A DNA stretch of 64,000 nucleotides from CAYLXX01 sp964484325 (GCA_964484325.1 CAZAEE010000007.1:4650-68649); one strand, 5' to 3'. Shown: positions 22,631-31,814, counted from the stretch's first letter. Made by a program: numbers and translations. Notes: generated from the letters alone by a model not told the origin.

Positions 22631-23797
22631 ATGAACAAAAAATTAGCTTATGTAATCTGTTTTGTGGTTTTTATTGTTTCTATTTTTCTTTCATTCACTA
22701 TAGTTTCCGGAGGTCAGATAGGGCCCAAGTTAAAAACCGCTTACAAGGCTCCCTCGACGAATACAGCCAATAGTGACTACATCGACCCGAGTGAACCAAC
22801 CACTGAAACCTGTCCTTTAAACGGTCAAAAATATCCTAAGTCCCAAAAAACCAAATGGGAAAAACGTCGACCTCTGATCATCATGGTTGAAAATCATCCA
22901 GAGGCCCGTCCCCAATCTGGTTTATCATCAGCTGATAACGTATACGAGATTGTTGCCGAAGGTGGTATTACACGATTCATGAGTGTTTTTTACTGCCGTG
23001 ATGCCCAGTATGTCGGTCCTGTTCGCTCCGCAAGAATCTATTTCATAAAATTAGCTCAAGGATATGGTGATCATCCTCTCTATGCCCATGTCGGCGGCGC
23101 TAATACAGACGGACCGGCTAATGCTTTGGGCGAGTTGAGTGATCTTGGATGGGCCAACTACAACGACATGAATGAGTTTTCAGTGCCATTCCCAAATTTT
23201 TATCGTGATCCAGACAGATTGCCCAATCGTGCCACAGAGCACACAATGTATACCTCGACAACTAAATTATGGACTTACGCTGCCAACAATCGTAAATTAA
23301 CAAACATAGATACTGATGGCGTCTCGTGGGATAAAGAATTTTCCGGCTGGAAGTTTAAGGATGATGCGAAACAATCAGAAAGAGGTACTACTAGTAAGAT
23401 TAACTTTGGATTCTGGAGTACTGCGGATAGTTCTAATTTTCAGGTTGCCTGGAACTACGATCCGCAGAGCAATAGCTATGTCAGATCAAATGGTGGTCAA
23501 CCACATCTTGATAAAAACACGGGTAAACCACTTACATCCAAAAACGTCATAGTTGCATTTGCCAAAGAGACTCCGGTCAATGACGGATATGAGAACGGTC
23601 AGCATCTTTTATATGGTATAATCGGCTCAGGTGACGCGCTTGTTTTCCAGGATGGCAATGTCATCAAAGGTACTTGGAAGAAGATCGACGAGACCACAAT
23701 GATACGCTTCTATGATCAAAGTGGTAAGGAAGTGTCGCTTGTCAGAGGACAGGATTTTGTCGAAGTACTGCCTATTGGAAATAAAGTGACGTATTAA
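22631..23797 (+). CDS. DUF3048 (YerB-like) exported protein
   Basis: A 388-residue protein with an N-terminal signal or anchor helix (about residues 4-27) and the two-part DUF3048 fold. The first part includes MVENHPEARPQSGLSSADNVYEI (about 95-117, shown here in part) and VGPVRSAR (about 140-147). The second part includes the YDPQSNSYVRSNGG region near 280-295. B. subtilis YerB is a lipoprotein of unknown function; here no lipobox Cys is present, so it is probably an anchored protein. It heads an operon that continues into secD-secF. Confidence 0.9.
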   Translation: MNKKLAYVICFVVFIVSIFLSFTIVSGGQIGPKLKTAYKAPSTNTANSDYIDPSEPTTETCPLNGQKYPKSQKTKWEKRRPLIIMVENHPEARPQSGLSSADNVYEIVAEGGITRFMSVFYCRDAQYVGPVRSARIYFIKLAQGYGDHPLYAHVGGANTDGPANALGELSDLGWANYNDMNEFSVPFPNFYRDPDRLPNRATEHTMYTSTTKLWTYAANNRKLTNIDTDGVSWDKEFSGWKFKDDAKQSERGTTSKINFGFWSTADSSNFQVAWNYDPQSNSYVRSNGGQPHLDKNTGKPLTSKNVIVAFAKETPVNDGYENGQHLLYGIIGSGDALVFQDGNVIKGTWKKIDETTMIRFYDQSGKEVSLVRGQDFVEVLPIGNKVTY

Positions 23798-23799
23798 AC

Positions 23800-24375
23800 A
23801 TGCTGCAACATATCATTCCGTCCAAAACTCGGCGAAAAATTCTGGCGCTTTTTTTTCATAATATCAACGAAAATTACTATCTTCGTAAAATTGTTCGCGA
23901 AGTCAATGAAGAAGTCAATGCAGTTAAGCGCGAACTCGATATTTTAACTGAAGGGAAAGTGCTATTTCGCGAGAAACGATTAAACAAAGTTTTTTACTCG
24001 CTAAATCGTCACTACATATACTTTGATGAATTTTTACGTATTTTTGCCAAAAGTCTGCCGTTGTCTGAGGAGTTTTATAAAAATCTACCGAAAATCGGCA
24101 AAGTTAAGTTTATCGCCATGTCAAACAAGTATGTAAAGCGGTTGGAGATCAAAGAGGACGAAATTTATCTTTTGTTTGTCGGTGTGATCGTCGTTGCCGA
24201 GATTGTTGTTATTGTCTCTGAAGCTGAAAAAAGTTTTGGCCGGGAGATCAACTATACTGTCATGACCGAAGAAGAACTAGCTTTCCGTAAAAAAAACAAT
24301 GATCCTTTTATCTGGAAGTTTCTTAAACAGCCAAAAATCATGTTAGTTGGGAGCGAAGATGAACTTTTGAAATGA
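23800..24375 (+). CDS. Winged-helix DNA-binding domain protein, nucleotidyltransferase-associated type
   Basis: A 191-residue protein. Residues 1-75 match a winged helix-turn-helix of the ArsR-like class (IPSKTRRKILALFF, then YYLRKIVREV, then a beta wing). The rest resembles the C-terminal domain of winged-helix proteins that carry nucleotidyltransferase-like folds, but no catalytic GSxxxxxD motif is visible. It starts 3 bases after the DUF3048 stop and overlaps secD by 4 bases, which suggests coupled expression with export genes. A regulator of this operon is a reasonable guess. Confidence 0.72.
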   Translation: MLQHIIPSKTRRKILALFFHNINENYYLRKIVREVNEEVNAVKRELDILTEGKVLFREKRLNKVFYSLNRHYIYFDEFLRIFAKSLPLSEEFYKNLPKIGKVKFIAMSNKYVKRLEIKEDEIYLLFVGVIVVAEIVVIVSEAEKSFGREINYTVMTEEELAFRKKNNDPFIWKFLKQPKIMLVGSEDELLK

Positions 24376-25730
24376 AATCATTCATAAAAGTATTGGTAGT
24401 TATACTTTGTCTGCTTGTTCTGATATGGGCAGATCTACCTGAAAAGAGTGCTGTAATTACAATACCAGTGGGTAAAAAACCAGTAGCTTTGCGTTTGCCT
24501 TCCTCGTTAAAACTCGACTTCAAAGTAGGTACTACTTCTATCAAAAAGGAGTTCAGGACCCATCTTGGTCTTGATCTTCAAGGAGGCAGTCATCTTGTGT
24601 TTAACGTGGATACGTCGAAGGTGCTATTTGCCGATCTACAGTCGGCGCTTGATTCAGCTCGTGATGTTATTGAACGTCGAGTCAATATGTTTGGCGTTTC
24701 CGAGCCAGTGGTGCAAACAATTCGTTCAGGTAATCAGTATCGGATCACCGTTGATCTCCCTGGTATTTCGAATGTCGCCGAGGCAGTCAACCTTATTGGG
24801 CAAACAGCCCAATTGACATTTAAAGAAGAAGGTACTTCTGAGGCAAAAATTGGCACCACCGCGGCCGCCCTGGCGTTTCCGACCAAAGACAGTGGTCTAA
24901 CAGGAAGAGATGTGAAAAAAGCTGTCGTGGTTTTTGATCAACAGTCGGGTAAACCACAAGTTTCGTTAACATTTTCCCAGGCAGGAGGGAAGTTGTTTGG
25001 TCAAATTACTTCAAAAAATGTCGGTAAGCCCTTAGGTATCTTTATAGATCAATTCTTGATTTCAGCTCCGGTGGTTCAACAGCCGATCTTAGATGGCAAT
25101 GCGGTCATCTCGGGATCTTTTACACTTGATGAAGCCAAAAAACTGGCCATTGCCATCAACTCCGGCGCCCTCCCGTTACCGATTAAATTAGTTGAACAGA
25201 GAAATATTGGTCCGTCACTTGGAGCTATTGAAGTCCAAAAAAGCGTTGTTGCCGGAATAGCAGGTCTCTTGATGGTGATGTTATTTATGATAACTTATTA
25301 TCGAAAATTGGGAGTTATTGCCTGTGCTGCTCTAATTATTTATGGACTCATCTCATTTTTCATTTTCCGGGCAATACCAGTAGTACTGACTCTCCCAGGA
25401 GTGGCTGGTTTTATTCTTTCTATCGGTATGGCGGTTGATTCAAACATTCTCATTTTTGAAAGGATTAAAGAAGAGATGCGCAACGGTCGCGAGTGGAATA
25501 GTGCTATTCGCGCTGGATTTGGTCGGGCGATTGACGCCATCAAGGACGCCAACATTACGACACTTATCGTTGCTTTTATACTGTTTAATCCCTTAAACTG
25601 GGACTTTTTACCACAGTTTGGGTTGGTACGCGGATTTGCATTGACGTTGGCGATCGGTGTCGCGACCAGTCTTTTTACAGGAGTGGTGATCACCAGACGT
25701 CTCATCAATATTTTTTATAAAAAACCATGA
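24372..25730 (+). CDS. secD: Protein translocase subunit SecD
   Basis: SecD forms the SecDF complex with SecF, using the proton gradient to help pull proteins across the membrane. The 452-residue protein has an N-terminal membrane helix (about 5-18), the GLDLQGGSHLVF motif (about 65-76), periplasmic domains, then five further membrane helices from about residue 290. The AIEVQKSVVAGIAG and GMAVDSNILIFERI motifs identify SecD. It is compact compared with E. coli SecD (615 residues). It overlaps both neighbours by 4 bases. Confidence 0.96.
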   Translation: MKSFIKVLVVILCLLVLIWADLPEKSAVITIPVGKKPVALRLPSSLKLDFKVGTTSIKKEFRTHLGLDLQGGSHLVFNVDTSKVLFADLQSALDSARDVIERRVNMFGVSEPVVQTIRSGNQYRITVDLPGISNVAEAVNLIGQTAQLTFKEEGTSEAKIGTTAAALAFPTKDSGLTGRDVKKAVVVFDQQSGKPQVSLTFSQAGGKLFGQITSKNVGKPLGIFIDQFLISAPVVQQPILDGNAVISGSFTLDEAKKLAIAINSGALPLPIKLVEQRNIGPSLGAIEVQKSVVAGIAGLLMVMLFMITYYRKLGVIACAALIIYGLISFFIFRAIPVVLTLPGVAGFILSIGMAVDSNILIFERIKEEMRNGREWNSAIRAGFGRAIDAIKDANITTLIVAFILFNPLNWDFLPQFGLVRGFALTLAIGVATSLFTGVVITRRLINIFYKKP

Positions 25731-26599
25731 TCAATTTTCTCAAGTATCGTTGGGTTTACTTTACAATTTCGGCCATCGTCATTGGCGCAGGATTACTGTC
25801 AATTTTTAGATGGGGATATATATACTCGATCGACTTCACAGGCGGTACGACTATCGATTATCGAGTGGATCAGAAAGTCACCACCAATGATGTAAAGAAA
25901 GAGTTCCAGACACAAAAGCTGAAGTTGATTGATGTTCGAAAATCCGGCGATCAAATATCGCTAAAAGCCGAGCCAATGGATGCCAATCAAGAGTTGAAGA
26001 TCAGAGCTGCTCTTCAAAAAGATTCCAGTACACAAATAACCACGCTTCAGTTTAACAGCGTCGGACCAACCATCGGTAAAGAGTCAATTCACAAAACCAT
26101 CATTGCCTCGATCCTGGCAATATTCGGGATCCTTCTGTATATGAGCTTTGCTTTTAAAGGCTGGAAGTTTGCAGTAGCTGCGATCTTGGCGATGTTTCAC
26201 GATTTTCTCGTGGTTATGGGTACGTATTCTCTGATCTCTCACTTTTTTGGCGCTGAGTTTGATACGCTTTTTGTGACGGCTATTTTAACAAACATGGCCT
26301 TTTCTGTTCATGACACTATTATCATCTTTGATAAAATCCGTGAGTACATACGCCGAGGTGATACGAGTCACATCGAACACGATGCTAACCGAGCCCTTTC
26401 TGAAACACTGGTTCGGTCGCTCAATAACTCAGCGACGATCATGTTCATGCTCGTGGCTCTTATACTTTTGGGTGGTTCAACGATCAGATTTTTTGTGATT
26501 GCATTGCTTGTTGGTACATTAACAGGCGCCTATTCCTCACCATTTATTGCTACTCCTCTTCTAGTTTGGCTGGAAAAGAAAAAATTTTTCAAGAAATAA
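25727..26599 (+). CDS. secF: Protein translocase subunit SecF
   Basis: The partner of SecD. The 290-residue protein shows the SecF signature: IYSIDFTGGTTIDY (about 33-46), a small periplasmic domain, then five membrane helices. The segment NMAFSVHDTIIIFDKIREY corresponds to the usual YSxNDTVVVFDRIRE motif, and RSLNNS is also typical. The start overlaps secD by 4 bases (ATGA). Confidence 0.96.
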   Translation: MINFLKYRWVYFTISAIVIGAGLLSIFRWGYIYSIDFTGGTTIDYRVDQKVTTNDVKKEFQTQKLKLIDVRKSGDQISLKAEPMDANQELKIRAALQKDSSTQITTLQFNSVGPTIGKESIHKTIIASILAIFGILLYMSFAFKGWKFAVAAILAMFHDFLVVMGTYSLISHFFGAEFDTLFVTAILTNMAFSVHDTIIIFDKIREYIRRGDTSHIEHDANRALSETLVRSLNNSATIMFMLVALILLGGSTIRFFVIALLVGTLTGAYSSPFIATPLLVWLEKKKFFKK

Positions 26600-26607
26600 T
26601 CTAAAAA

Positions 26608-27228
26608 ATGTCTAAAAATATCGAAGTTGAGCTGCGAGGGCCTTTGACAAAGATGACGTTTAGAAATCTTCAGAGTTTTTTTAAAAAACAGGCCAAACTT
26701 CTTTCCACTGAGGAGCGTTTTTTTATAGATTATTCAACTCTTATGAAAAGTCAAGGTATACGTAATCGTAGCACTGATATCAGAATTCGTGCTACCAACA
26801 AAATTCCTGAAATCATGATTAAACTGGGTGACTGGAGCGACAATAAAGAAAGAAAAGAACTTTCGATAAAAGGCAAGCAAGGTGACTTTGACACGTTTGT
26901 TCAGATATTTGCGGCGCTTGGATATACAAAAGGAGTGCAAGTGCATGTTGTCAGACAGGTATATCGGTATAAATCAATTGAGTTTGTCCTCGTTGATCTT
27001 TTTAAAGGCTTTTATTACTTATTTGAAGCTGAGAAAATGGTGTCATCAAAAAAGGAAGTTACGAAAACACGAAATGAAATAAAAAAAGTACTAGAAGAAT
27101 TGCAGTTGGAGGTTTTCACTGATGAAGAATTTTATGGTCACATAGAAAAAATTAATCGGGAAGTCGCCCAGATTTTTGACTTTAAAAATTACAAAGATAA
27201 TTTTTTTAAAAAAAAATTTACTCTCTAA
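26608..27228 (+). CDS. CYTH-domain protein (triphosphate tunnel fold)
   Basis: A 206-residue protein beginning with the CYTH signature EVELRG (ExExK/R pattern, residues 6-11). Paired basic strands follow (DIRIRATN near 52-59, KLGDW near 71-75) and an acidic strand near 128-145 (LVDLFKGFYYLFEAEKM), as expected for the tunnel fold that binds triphosphates. Family members include thiamine triphosphatase, inorganic triphosphatase and class IV adenylate cyclase; the substrate here is unknown. It is 8 bases after secF and convergent with the next gene, overlapping by 4 bases. Confidence 0.82.
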   Translation: MSKNIEVELRGPLTKMTFRNLQSFFKKQAKLLSTEERFFIDYSTLMKSQGIRNRSTDIRIRATNKIPEIMIKLGDWSDNKERKELSIKGKQGDFDTFVQIFAALGYTKGVQVHVVRQVYRYKSIEFVLVDLFKGFYYLFEAEKMVSSKKEVTKTRNEIKKVLEELQLEVFTDEEFYGHIEKINREVAQIFDFKNYKDNFFKKKFTL

Positions 27229-27809
27229 ATAATAGTGAGTGGTTCTTCTCCAGGGGTGAATGTATAAAAAATGTTTTGTGTTTGGGGATCAATAAGAATA
27301 TGAAATGGCATCCAGTCCTTTAATTCATCTGGTTCCTCGATGGTAAAATCAGGATACAGGGGAACCATCCCCGAAGCCGCTAAAAATTCAGTACCGTACT
27401 TTTTATGAAATGATGATGGTGTAGACCCCACAATTCCACCGATTGCTCCACCTGTTAAAAGTTCGTTCCGAAGAAGCATAGAAGAAAAAGCTGGCTGATA
27501 ATGAAATAGTTTAACTTGCCCTTTTTCATTGACTGCAAGACCCGCAAGGCAGACATAAGCATCTGTGGTATATCTCGGTCGACTATCATGATCCAACCAC
27601 TCTGTACTTGAAGTTTGTAACCAGTCGAAAAAGGCACTGTTTATTCCGTCGATATCATTACCTTGTAGACGATCTGTTTCATCAAGAATGTTGGTCATCA
27701 TTTTGAAGTCAGAGGGTTTGATATGAGAGACAGTATATCCGCTTAGATTCTCAAACTCTGTTAGACTGTCGAGGGAGTCTAAAGATCGTGCAGTCTCTTG
27801 GTTATTCAT
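27225..27809 (-). CDS. Hypothetical protein, unknown function
   Basis: A 194-residue soluble protein with an acidic N terminus, a Gly/Ser-rich middle (about 115-130) and a Pro-rich C terminus. No family is recognised. The start at 27809 is supported by a minus-strand TATAAA box 10 nt upstream. It overlaps the CYTH gene at its end and shares a 26-bp promoter region with the MBL gene. Confidence 0.7.
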   Translation of the reverse strand: MNNQETARSLDSLDSLTEFENLSGYTVSHIKPSDFKMMTNILDETDRLQGNDIDGINSAFFDWLQTSSTEWLDHDSRPRYTTDAYVCLAGLAVNEKGQVKLFHYQPAFSSMLLRNELLTGGAIGGIVGSTPSSFHKKYGTEFLAASGMVPLYPDFTIEEPDELKDWMPFHILIDPQTQNIFYTFTPGEEPLTII

Positions 27810-27819
27810 GGTTATTTAT

Positions 27820-27827
27820 TTTATAAT
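27820..27827. promoter_or_regulatory. Overlapping divergent -10 boxes (27225 gene leftward, MBL gene rightward)
   Basis: Plus strand TATAAT (27822-27827) is 8 nt before the ATG at 27836. Minus strand TATAAA (27820-27825) is 10 nt before the ATG at 27809. The hexamers share four base pairs, the same layout as at 21036-21043. Confidence 0.55.
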
Positions 27828-27835
27828 ATTAATCT

Positions 27836-28468
27836 ATGAATGTCTTACAATTTTCACTAGGACAGCTTCAGGCAAACTGCTATTTGTTGATTAAGGAGAA
27901 TGGTTGCTTGGTAATTGATCCAGCTGATGATGCAAGTTTTATTTTAGAAAAAGTCCAAAGGAGAGGTTTAGTAGTAGAAGCATTGCTGGCAACCCATGGG
28001 CATTTTGATCATGTGATGGCAGTAGGGGAAATCCAGGCAGCACTCCCCCAGGTCCCATTTTATATTCATGAGAAAGATCTATTTCTGCTGAAGCGTTTGC
28101 AAGAAACTGCAAAAAATTTTTTGGGATACGAACCGCACATTCTTCCACCTCAGCGTGTAACGTCGTTTAATGTAAAACAACAACAAATTGGACTTTTCAA
28201 CTTTGATGTGATTTCAACGCCTGGTCATACTCCTGGAAGTGTTTGTTACTCCTTTCACGACTCCCCTGATGCAGAAATTCTCTTTACAGGCGATACGTTA
28301 TTTGCTGGCGCCATTGGACGATATGATTTTTCTTATAGCAGCAAAAAGGATCTTAAAAACTCATTGGAAGAATTATTTAAATTTCCGGAAAAAACAGCAA
28401 TATTTCCCGGGCACGGAGGAGAAAGTACCATCGCAGACGAAAAAAAACAACGCCTAGATTTTCTTTAA
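27836..28468 (+). CDS. MBL-fold metallo-hydrolase (glyoxalase II-like)
   Basis: A 210-residue metallo-beta-lactamase-fold hydrolase. The zinc-binding motif THGHFDHV is at residues 53-60, with TPGHTPGSV near 127-135, FTGDTLF near 150 and PGHGGES near 194. The order and length match the glyoxalase II-like YcbL/YqgX group, but the substrate is not certain. The start is leaderless relative to the TATAAT box. Its 3' end overlaps the cca gene by 15 bases (convergent). Confidence 0.88.
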   Translation: MNVLQFSLGQLQANCYLLIKENGCLVIDPADDASFILEKVQRRGLVVEALLATHGHFDHVMAVGEIQAALPQVPFYIHEKDLFLLKRLQETAKNFLGYEPHILPPQRVTSFNVKQQQIGLFNFDVISTPGHTPGSVCYSFHDSPDAEILFTGDTLFAGAIGRYDFSYSSKKDLKNSLEELFKFPEKTAIFPGHGGESTIADEKKQRLDFL

Positions 28469-29791
28469 TGTGGTAAGTAACGATTCTCGATCATTTTTTA
28501 CGTTATTTTCAACAACTTCGTCAAATAGTTTCTTCAATACTTCGCCGACTTTCGGGCCGGGTTTCACGTTGAGAGTTTTCATAACATCAGTACCATCAAC
28601 TTTAAGATCTGTGATTTTAAATGGCTCTTTTTGGACTTCCTCAAGACGTTTTCTAAAAAGATCAAGTCTCCAAGATGTTGGTGTAGCACCTGAGCCAATG
28701 CGATCTGCGGTGCGCAGTGCCAATATATCACCCAGATACTCTTTTCCTACCTGACGAATGAATCGTCGCACTGCTTTGTCTGTTTGAAGTTCAGTAACGG
28801 TAAACTGGTGGTATTTTACAAGAGTAACGAGCTTCTCTGTCTCTTTTTTGGAAAGTTTAAAACGATCAGCAATCGCCTGCACCTGTTTGGTTCCGACAAC
28901 TTCGTGATTGTGAAACGTGATTAAGCCGGTTTCGCTATCACGACGGAACGTTGTTGACTTGCCAATATCATGAAGCAGAGTTGCAAAACGAGTAGTCACA
29001 TCTTTTGAAGGACAATGTTTTAATGACATCACAAGATGGGTACCAACGTCATAGATATGATGTCTTTTCGGGCTTTTTTGAGGAATAGTGAAACACACAT
29101 CCACCTCCGGTAGAATACCGGCAAGGATACCTGTGCTTTTTAAAAATAACACACCATCTGCTGGATTATCTGATGCTAAAATTTTAAAAAACTCGTCGCG
29201 AATTCGCTCCCAAGAAATTTTTGTTATTAAAGGGGCATCCCGTTCCATACTTTTTCGAGTATTTTCCTCAATCAAAAAACTCAATTCTGCGGCAATTCTG
29301 ACAGCACGCATCAGTCTCAGAGCATCCTCCTGAAAACGTTTATCAGGATCACCGACTGCACGAATAACTTTGTTTTTTAGATCTTCTTGTCCGTGAAACG
29401 GATCGATTAACTTTTTACCGTTGTAGGCGATGGCATTAATGGTGAAATCTCGACGGGCGAGATCGTCTTCAACTGTCTTGGCCCATTCGATTTTCTCAGG
29501 ATGACGCAGATCTTCGTAATTTGACTCGCGGCGAAATGTTGTGACTTCATAGATTGTTTTAGTTTTTTTATCAGGAATGCCGACAGTGCCAAACTGATTG
29601 TTATAAAATCCCTCAGGAAACAACTGCAAAATCTGCTCAGGTGTCGCGTCGGTTGCAAAGTCCCATTCTTTCTCTTCTAGTTGTCGACCTAATAAGAGGT
29701 CACGTACAGCTCCACCCACTAAATAAATTTGGTATCCCTGTTTATTAAATGTATCCATTATCTGTGTAACATGATCCGGAAGAGTAATCAT
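28454..29791 (-). CDS. cca: CCA tRNA nucleotidyltransferase with HD domain
   Basis: It adds or repairs the 3' CCA of tRNAs, needed here because tRNA-Tyr in this window does not encode CCA. The 445-residue protein begins MITLPDHV at 29791. The nucleotidyltransferase head contains LVGGAVRDLLLGR (about 21-33), with the catalytic Asp pair in EWDFATD. The neck and body follow, then an HD domain with TLLHDIGK near 260-267. The frame is open 51 codons further upstream, but that part runs through the Nudix gene, and a TATAAT box 6 nt before 29791 supports the shorter form. Confidence 0.94.
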   Translation of the reverse strand: MITLPDHVTQIMDTFNKQGYQIYLVGGAVRDLLLGRQLEEKEWDFATDATPEQILQLFPEGFYNNQFGTVGIPDKKTKTIYEVTTFRRESNYEDLRHPEKIEWAKTVEDDLARRDFTINAIAYNGKKLIDPFHGQEDLKNKVIRAVGDPDKRFQEDALRLMRAVRIAAELSFLIEENTRKSMERDAPLITKISWERIRDEFFKILASDNPADGVLFLKSTGILAGILPEVDVCFTIPQKSPKRHHIYDVGTHLVMSLKHCPSKDVTTRFATLLHDIGKSTTFRRDSETGLITFHNHEVVGTKQVQAIADRFKLSKKETEKLVTLVKYHQFTVTELQTDKAVRRFIRQVGKEYLGDILALRTADRIGSGATPTSWRLDLFRKRLEEVQKEPFKITDLKVDGTDVMKTLNVKPGPKVGEVLKKLFDEVVENNVKNDRESLLTTLKKI

Positions 29792-29797
29792 GACTAT

Positions 29798-29803
29798 ATT
29801 ATA
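29798..29803 (-). promoter_or_regulatory. -10 box of cca
   Basis: Minus strand perfect TATAAT, 6 nt before the ATG at 29791. It overlaps the stop region of the upstream Nudix gene. Confidence 0.6.
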
Positions 29804-30335
29804 TCCCAAGATAGTAAGATAGCGAAGCAATTGGTTGCTTGTATGCTGGGAAGACAACGAGCTTTTGTGCTTCGGGTAGAGTAACCCATCGGCCGTCCAA
29901 AGACTCTTCGTTATAGTGAAATTTTTGACGGCCAGTATTAACAAGGTACCATAAACTGTAGTGAACTTTACATAGTTGAAGAGGATTATCTATCGGGTCG
30001 ATTGATAGATTAAAAAATTCGATCTGGTCAAAGAATATTGTGTAATTGAGTTCTTCCTGACATTCTCTTTGAACTGTATTATAAGGAAATTCATTTTTAT
30101 CAATATGTCCTCCTGGTGGCATCCATAACCCTGACTTGCGGTGGATAACCAAATAAAGTTTCTTGTCTTTCTTATCAACAGGAATATAGAAGGTGCATAG
30201 ATGGTCTTGTGGGTTTTCCTCACGTATTAGTAAGTGACTAGAACGAATTCTAGTTGAGAATTTTTTCAGATCTTTTTTATTTACATCCGATTTTATTCGG
30301 AGTGGTCTCAGTACAGTTTTTAGATATGTAATCAC
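29799..30335 (-). CDS. Nudix hydrolase
   Basis: A 178-residue protein with a complete Nudix box around residues 77-100: G-x5-E-x7-RE-x2-EE, read here as GHIDKNEFPYNTVQRECQEE. This motif binds Mg2+ and hydrolyses a nucleoside diphosphate linked to another group. Specificity is unknown. The start is a GTG one base after the nfo stop (TAATGTG), which suggests translational coupling. No in-frame ATG exists in the next 150 bases. Confidence 0.86.
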   Translation of the reverse strand: MITYLKTVLRPLRIKSDVNKKDLKKFSTRIRSSHLLIREENPQDHLCTFYIPVDKKDKKLYLVIHRKSGLWMPPGGHIDKNEFPYNTVQRECQEELNYTIFFDQIEFFNLSIDPIDNPLQLCKVHYSLWYLVNTGRQKFHYNEESLDGRWVTLPEAQKLVVFPAYKQPIASLSYYLGI

Positions 30336-30336
30336 A

Positions 30337-31188
30337 TTAGGATAAGAGATTTTTTAAAATATCTAAATTTTTTTTATCAGGACCCTTGTCGTCAAATCCT
30401 GGTGTTTCGATAATAAATGGTACATGTTTTAGATTTGGATGATTGAGAAGCAATTGGAATGTCTCAAGACCAAGAGTACCAATACCGATATTTTCATGGC
30501 GATCACGACCAGATCCAAACGGATCTTTACTATCGTTTGTATGAATAACTTCCAGTCGCTTGATACCAATTAGATCATCAAATATATCAAGAAACTGATT
30601 AAGTTCTTCTTCAGAGGAAATTTTATAGCCGGCGCAAAACAGGTGACAGGTATCAAGACAAACTTTCAGTCGATCACTTGAGACTGTCTTGATAATATGT
30701 GAAATTTCCTGCAGGTTTTTACCGATTTTGTTTGTTGCGGCATTTTCGATGATAAATACAGTGCTATCGGGAGTTTTTTCAAGAATTTCACTGATGTTAT
30801 TGACAAGTATTTTATGTGACTCGCCGCGTTCATTATTTGCTGTTGTGGGAATATCATTTTTAAATGATCCTAGATGAACAATACTTCCTTTGATTTCGAG
30901 ACGCGAAGCGATGTTCAGTTCATGGATCAGATTATTACGTGACAGTTGACCAAGTTTCCCATCAAAAGCAAGATTGATTAAGTATGAAGCATGAAAATAT
31001 ACCGGATGTATGGATAATCTTTTTTGTGCAGAATACCATGTATTACTAGCTTCCTCAGACAGTTTCACGAAGTTCCAACTGCGCGGTGACGCTGAGAAAA
31101 TTTGCAGACAATTACCGCCGATAGCTGTAATTCGTTCAAGTGCCTTTTCGTATCCTCCGGCGATTGATTGATGTGCGCCAATAAGCAT
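30337..31188 (-). CDS. nfo: Endonuclease IV (AP endonuclease family 2)
   Basis: It cuts DNA at abasic sites during base-excision repair. The 283-residue TIM-barrel protein has the family landmarks: MLIGAHQSIAGG at the start, the VIENAA strand near 144-149 with a zinc-ligand Glu, LDTCH near 178-182, VIHTNDSKDPFGSGRDRHENIG near 213-234 (shown in part; DSK...G..RH.NIG is the signature) and PFIIETPG near the end. It is full length, with a leaderless start 6 nt after a TATCAT box. Confidence 0.96.
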   Translation of the reverse strand: MLIGAHQSIAGGYEKALERITAIGGNCLQIFSASPRSWNFVKLSEEASNTWYSAQKRLSIHPVYFHASYLINLAFDGKLGQLSRNNLIHELNIASRLEIKGSIVHLGSFKNDIPTTANNERGESHKILVNNISEILEKTPDSTVFIIENAATNKIGKNLQEISHIIKTVSSDRLKVCLDTCHLFCAGYKISSEEELNQFLDIFDDLIGIKRLEVIHTNDSKDPFGSGRDRHENIGIGTLGLETFQLLLNHPNLKHVPFIIETPGFDDKGPDKKNLDILKNLLS

Positions 31189-31194
31189 ATACGT

Positions 31195-31200
31195 ATGATA
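31195..31200 (-). promoter_or_regulatory. -10 box of nfo-Nudix
   Basis: Minus strand TATCAT with 6 nt to the ATG at 31188. Confidence 0.5.
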
Positions 31201-31202
31201 CC

Positions 31203-31808
31203 TTATTTTCTCGTTTGATAGGAAAGCGAACCCTCACCAAGTCCCTGGATGAAGTTTTTATATGAAATTTCCGGAGTATAAAAGTATGGTTCTTGATTGA
31301 GTAGTGTCAATTGATCAGGATCAAAAAGTTTATCACGGAGCATAGTATTCCAGTATTGAAATTGTTTTGAATACGTTTTTACCCAACTTCGAAATTTCAT
31401 ATATGAATGATGTGAGTCCTGACGCATAAAAAAACCATAGGGCATCTGGTTAATTTCTCCATGCTCGACTTTATATTTATCAGTCAGATACTTAAGGCCA
31501 TTATCGATGGCAAGTGCATCGTTTTCTTCCAAGCGCGAATGGACATAAATGGTACCGACTTTTTTAGATGCAAAAACAAAAAGCGAATTATCAACCAACT
31601 CTTCTGGTTCAATGGCGAGATCTTTCGGTATATTTTTATCGAGAAATTTATAGCTGCCAAAAAAAACATAGAATTTTCTTGGGCAAGTATTTTCAAGATA
31701 GCGCCAATTCTGAGGAATACTTATCATGAGGCGAGTATTGGGAATTCCAGTAGGCTTATCAACTTGATAGCGAAAGTAAACTTCCGCTTGACGAAATGTG
31801 ATTGACAT
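31203..31808 (-). CDS. Hypothetical protein, unknown function
   Basis: A 201-residue soluble protein rich in Tyr, Phe and Lys, with no family recognised. The frame could begin at 31829, but an extended -10 box (TGC TATACT) sits 6 nt before the ATG at 31808, which fixes the start at MSITF. A middle segment alternates short beta-like stretches, and the C-terminal third contains a helix-rich aromatic region. It precedes nfo on the same strand by 14 bases. Confidence 0.75.
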   Translation of the reverse strand: MSITFRQAEVYFRYQVDKPTGIPNTRLMISIPQNWRYLENTCPRKFYVFFGSYKFLDKNIPKDLAIEPEELVDNSLFVFASKKVGTIYVHSRLEENDALAIDNGLKYLTDKYKVEHGEINQMPYGFFMRQDSHHSYMKFRSWVKTYSKQFQYWNTMLRDKLFDPDQLTLLNQEPYFYTPEISYKNFIQGLGEGSLSYQTRK

Positions 31809-31814
31809 CTTGGT

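Noticed and set aside
29792..29944. 51-codon N-terminal extension of cca
   Set aside because: It lies within the Nudix gene in another frame and has no match to the CCA-enzyme family; a TATAAT box is placed 6 nt before 29791.
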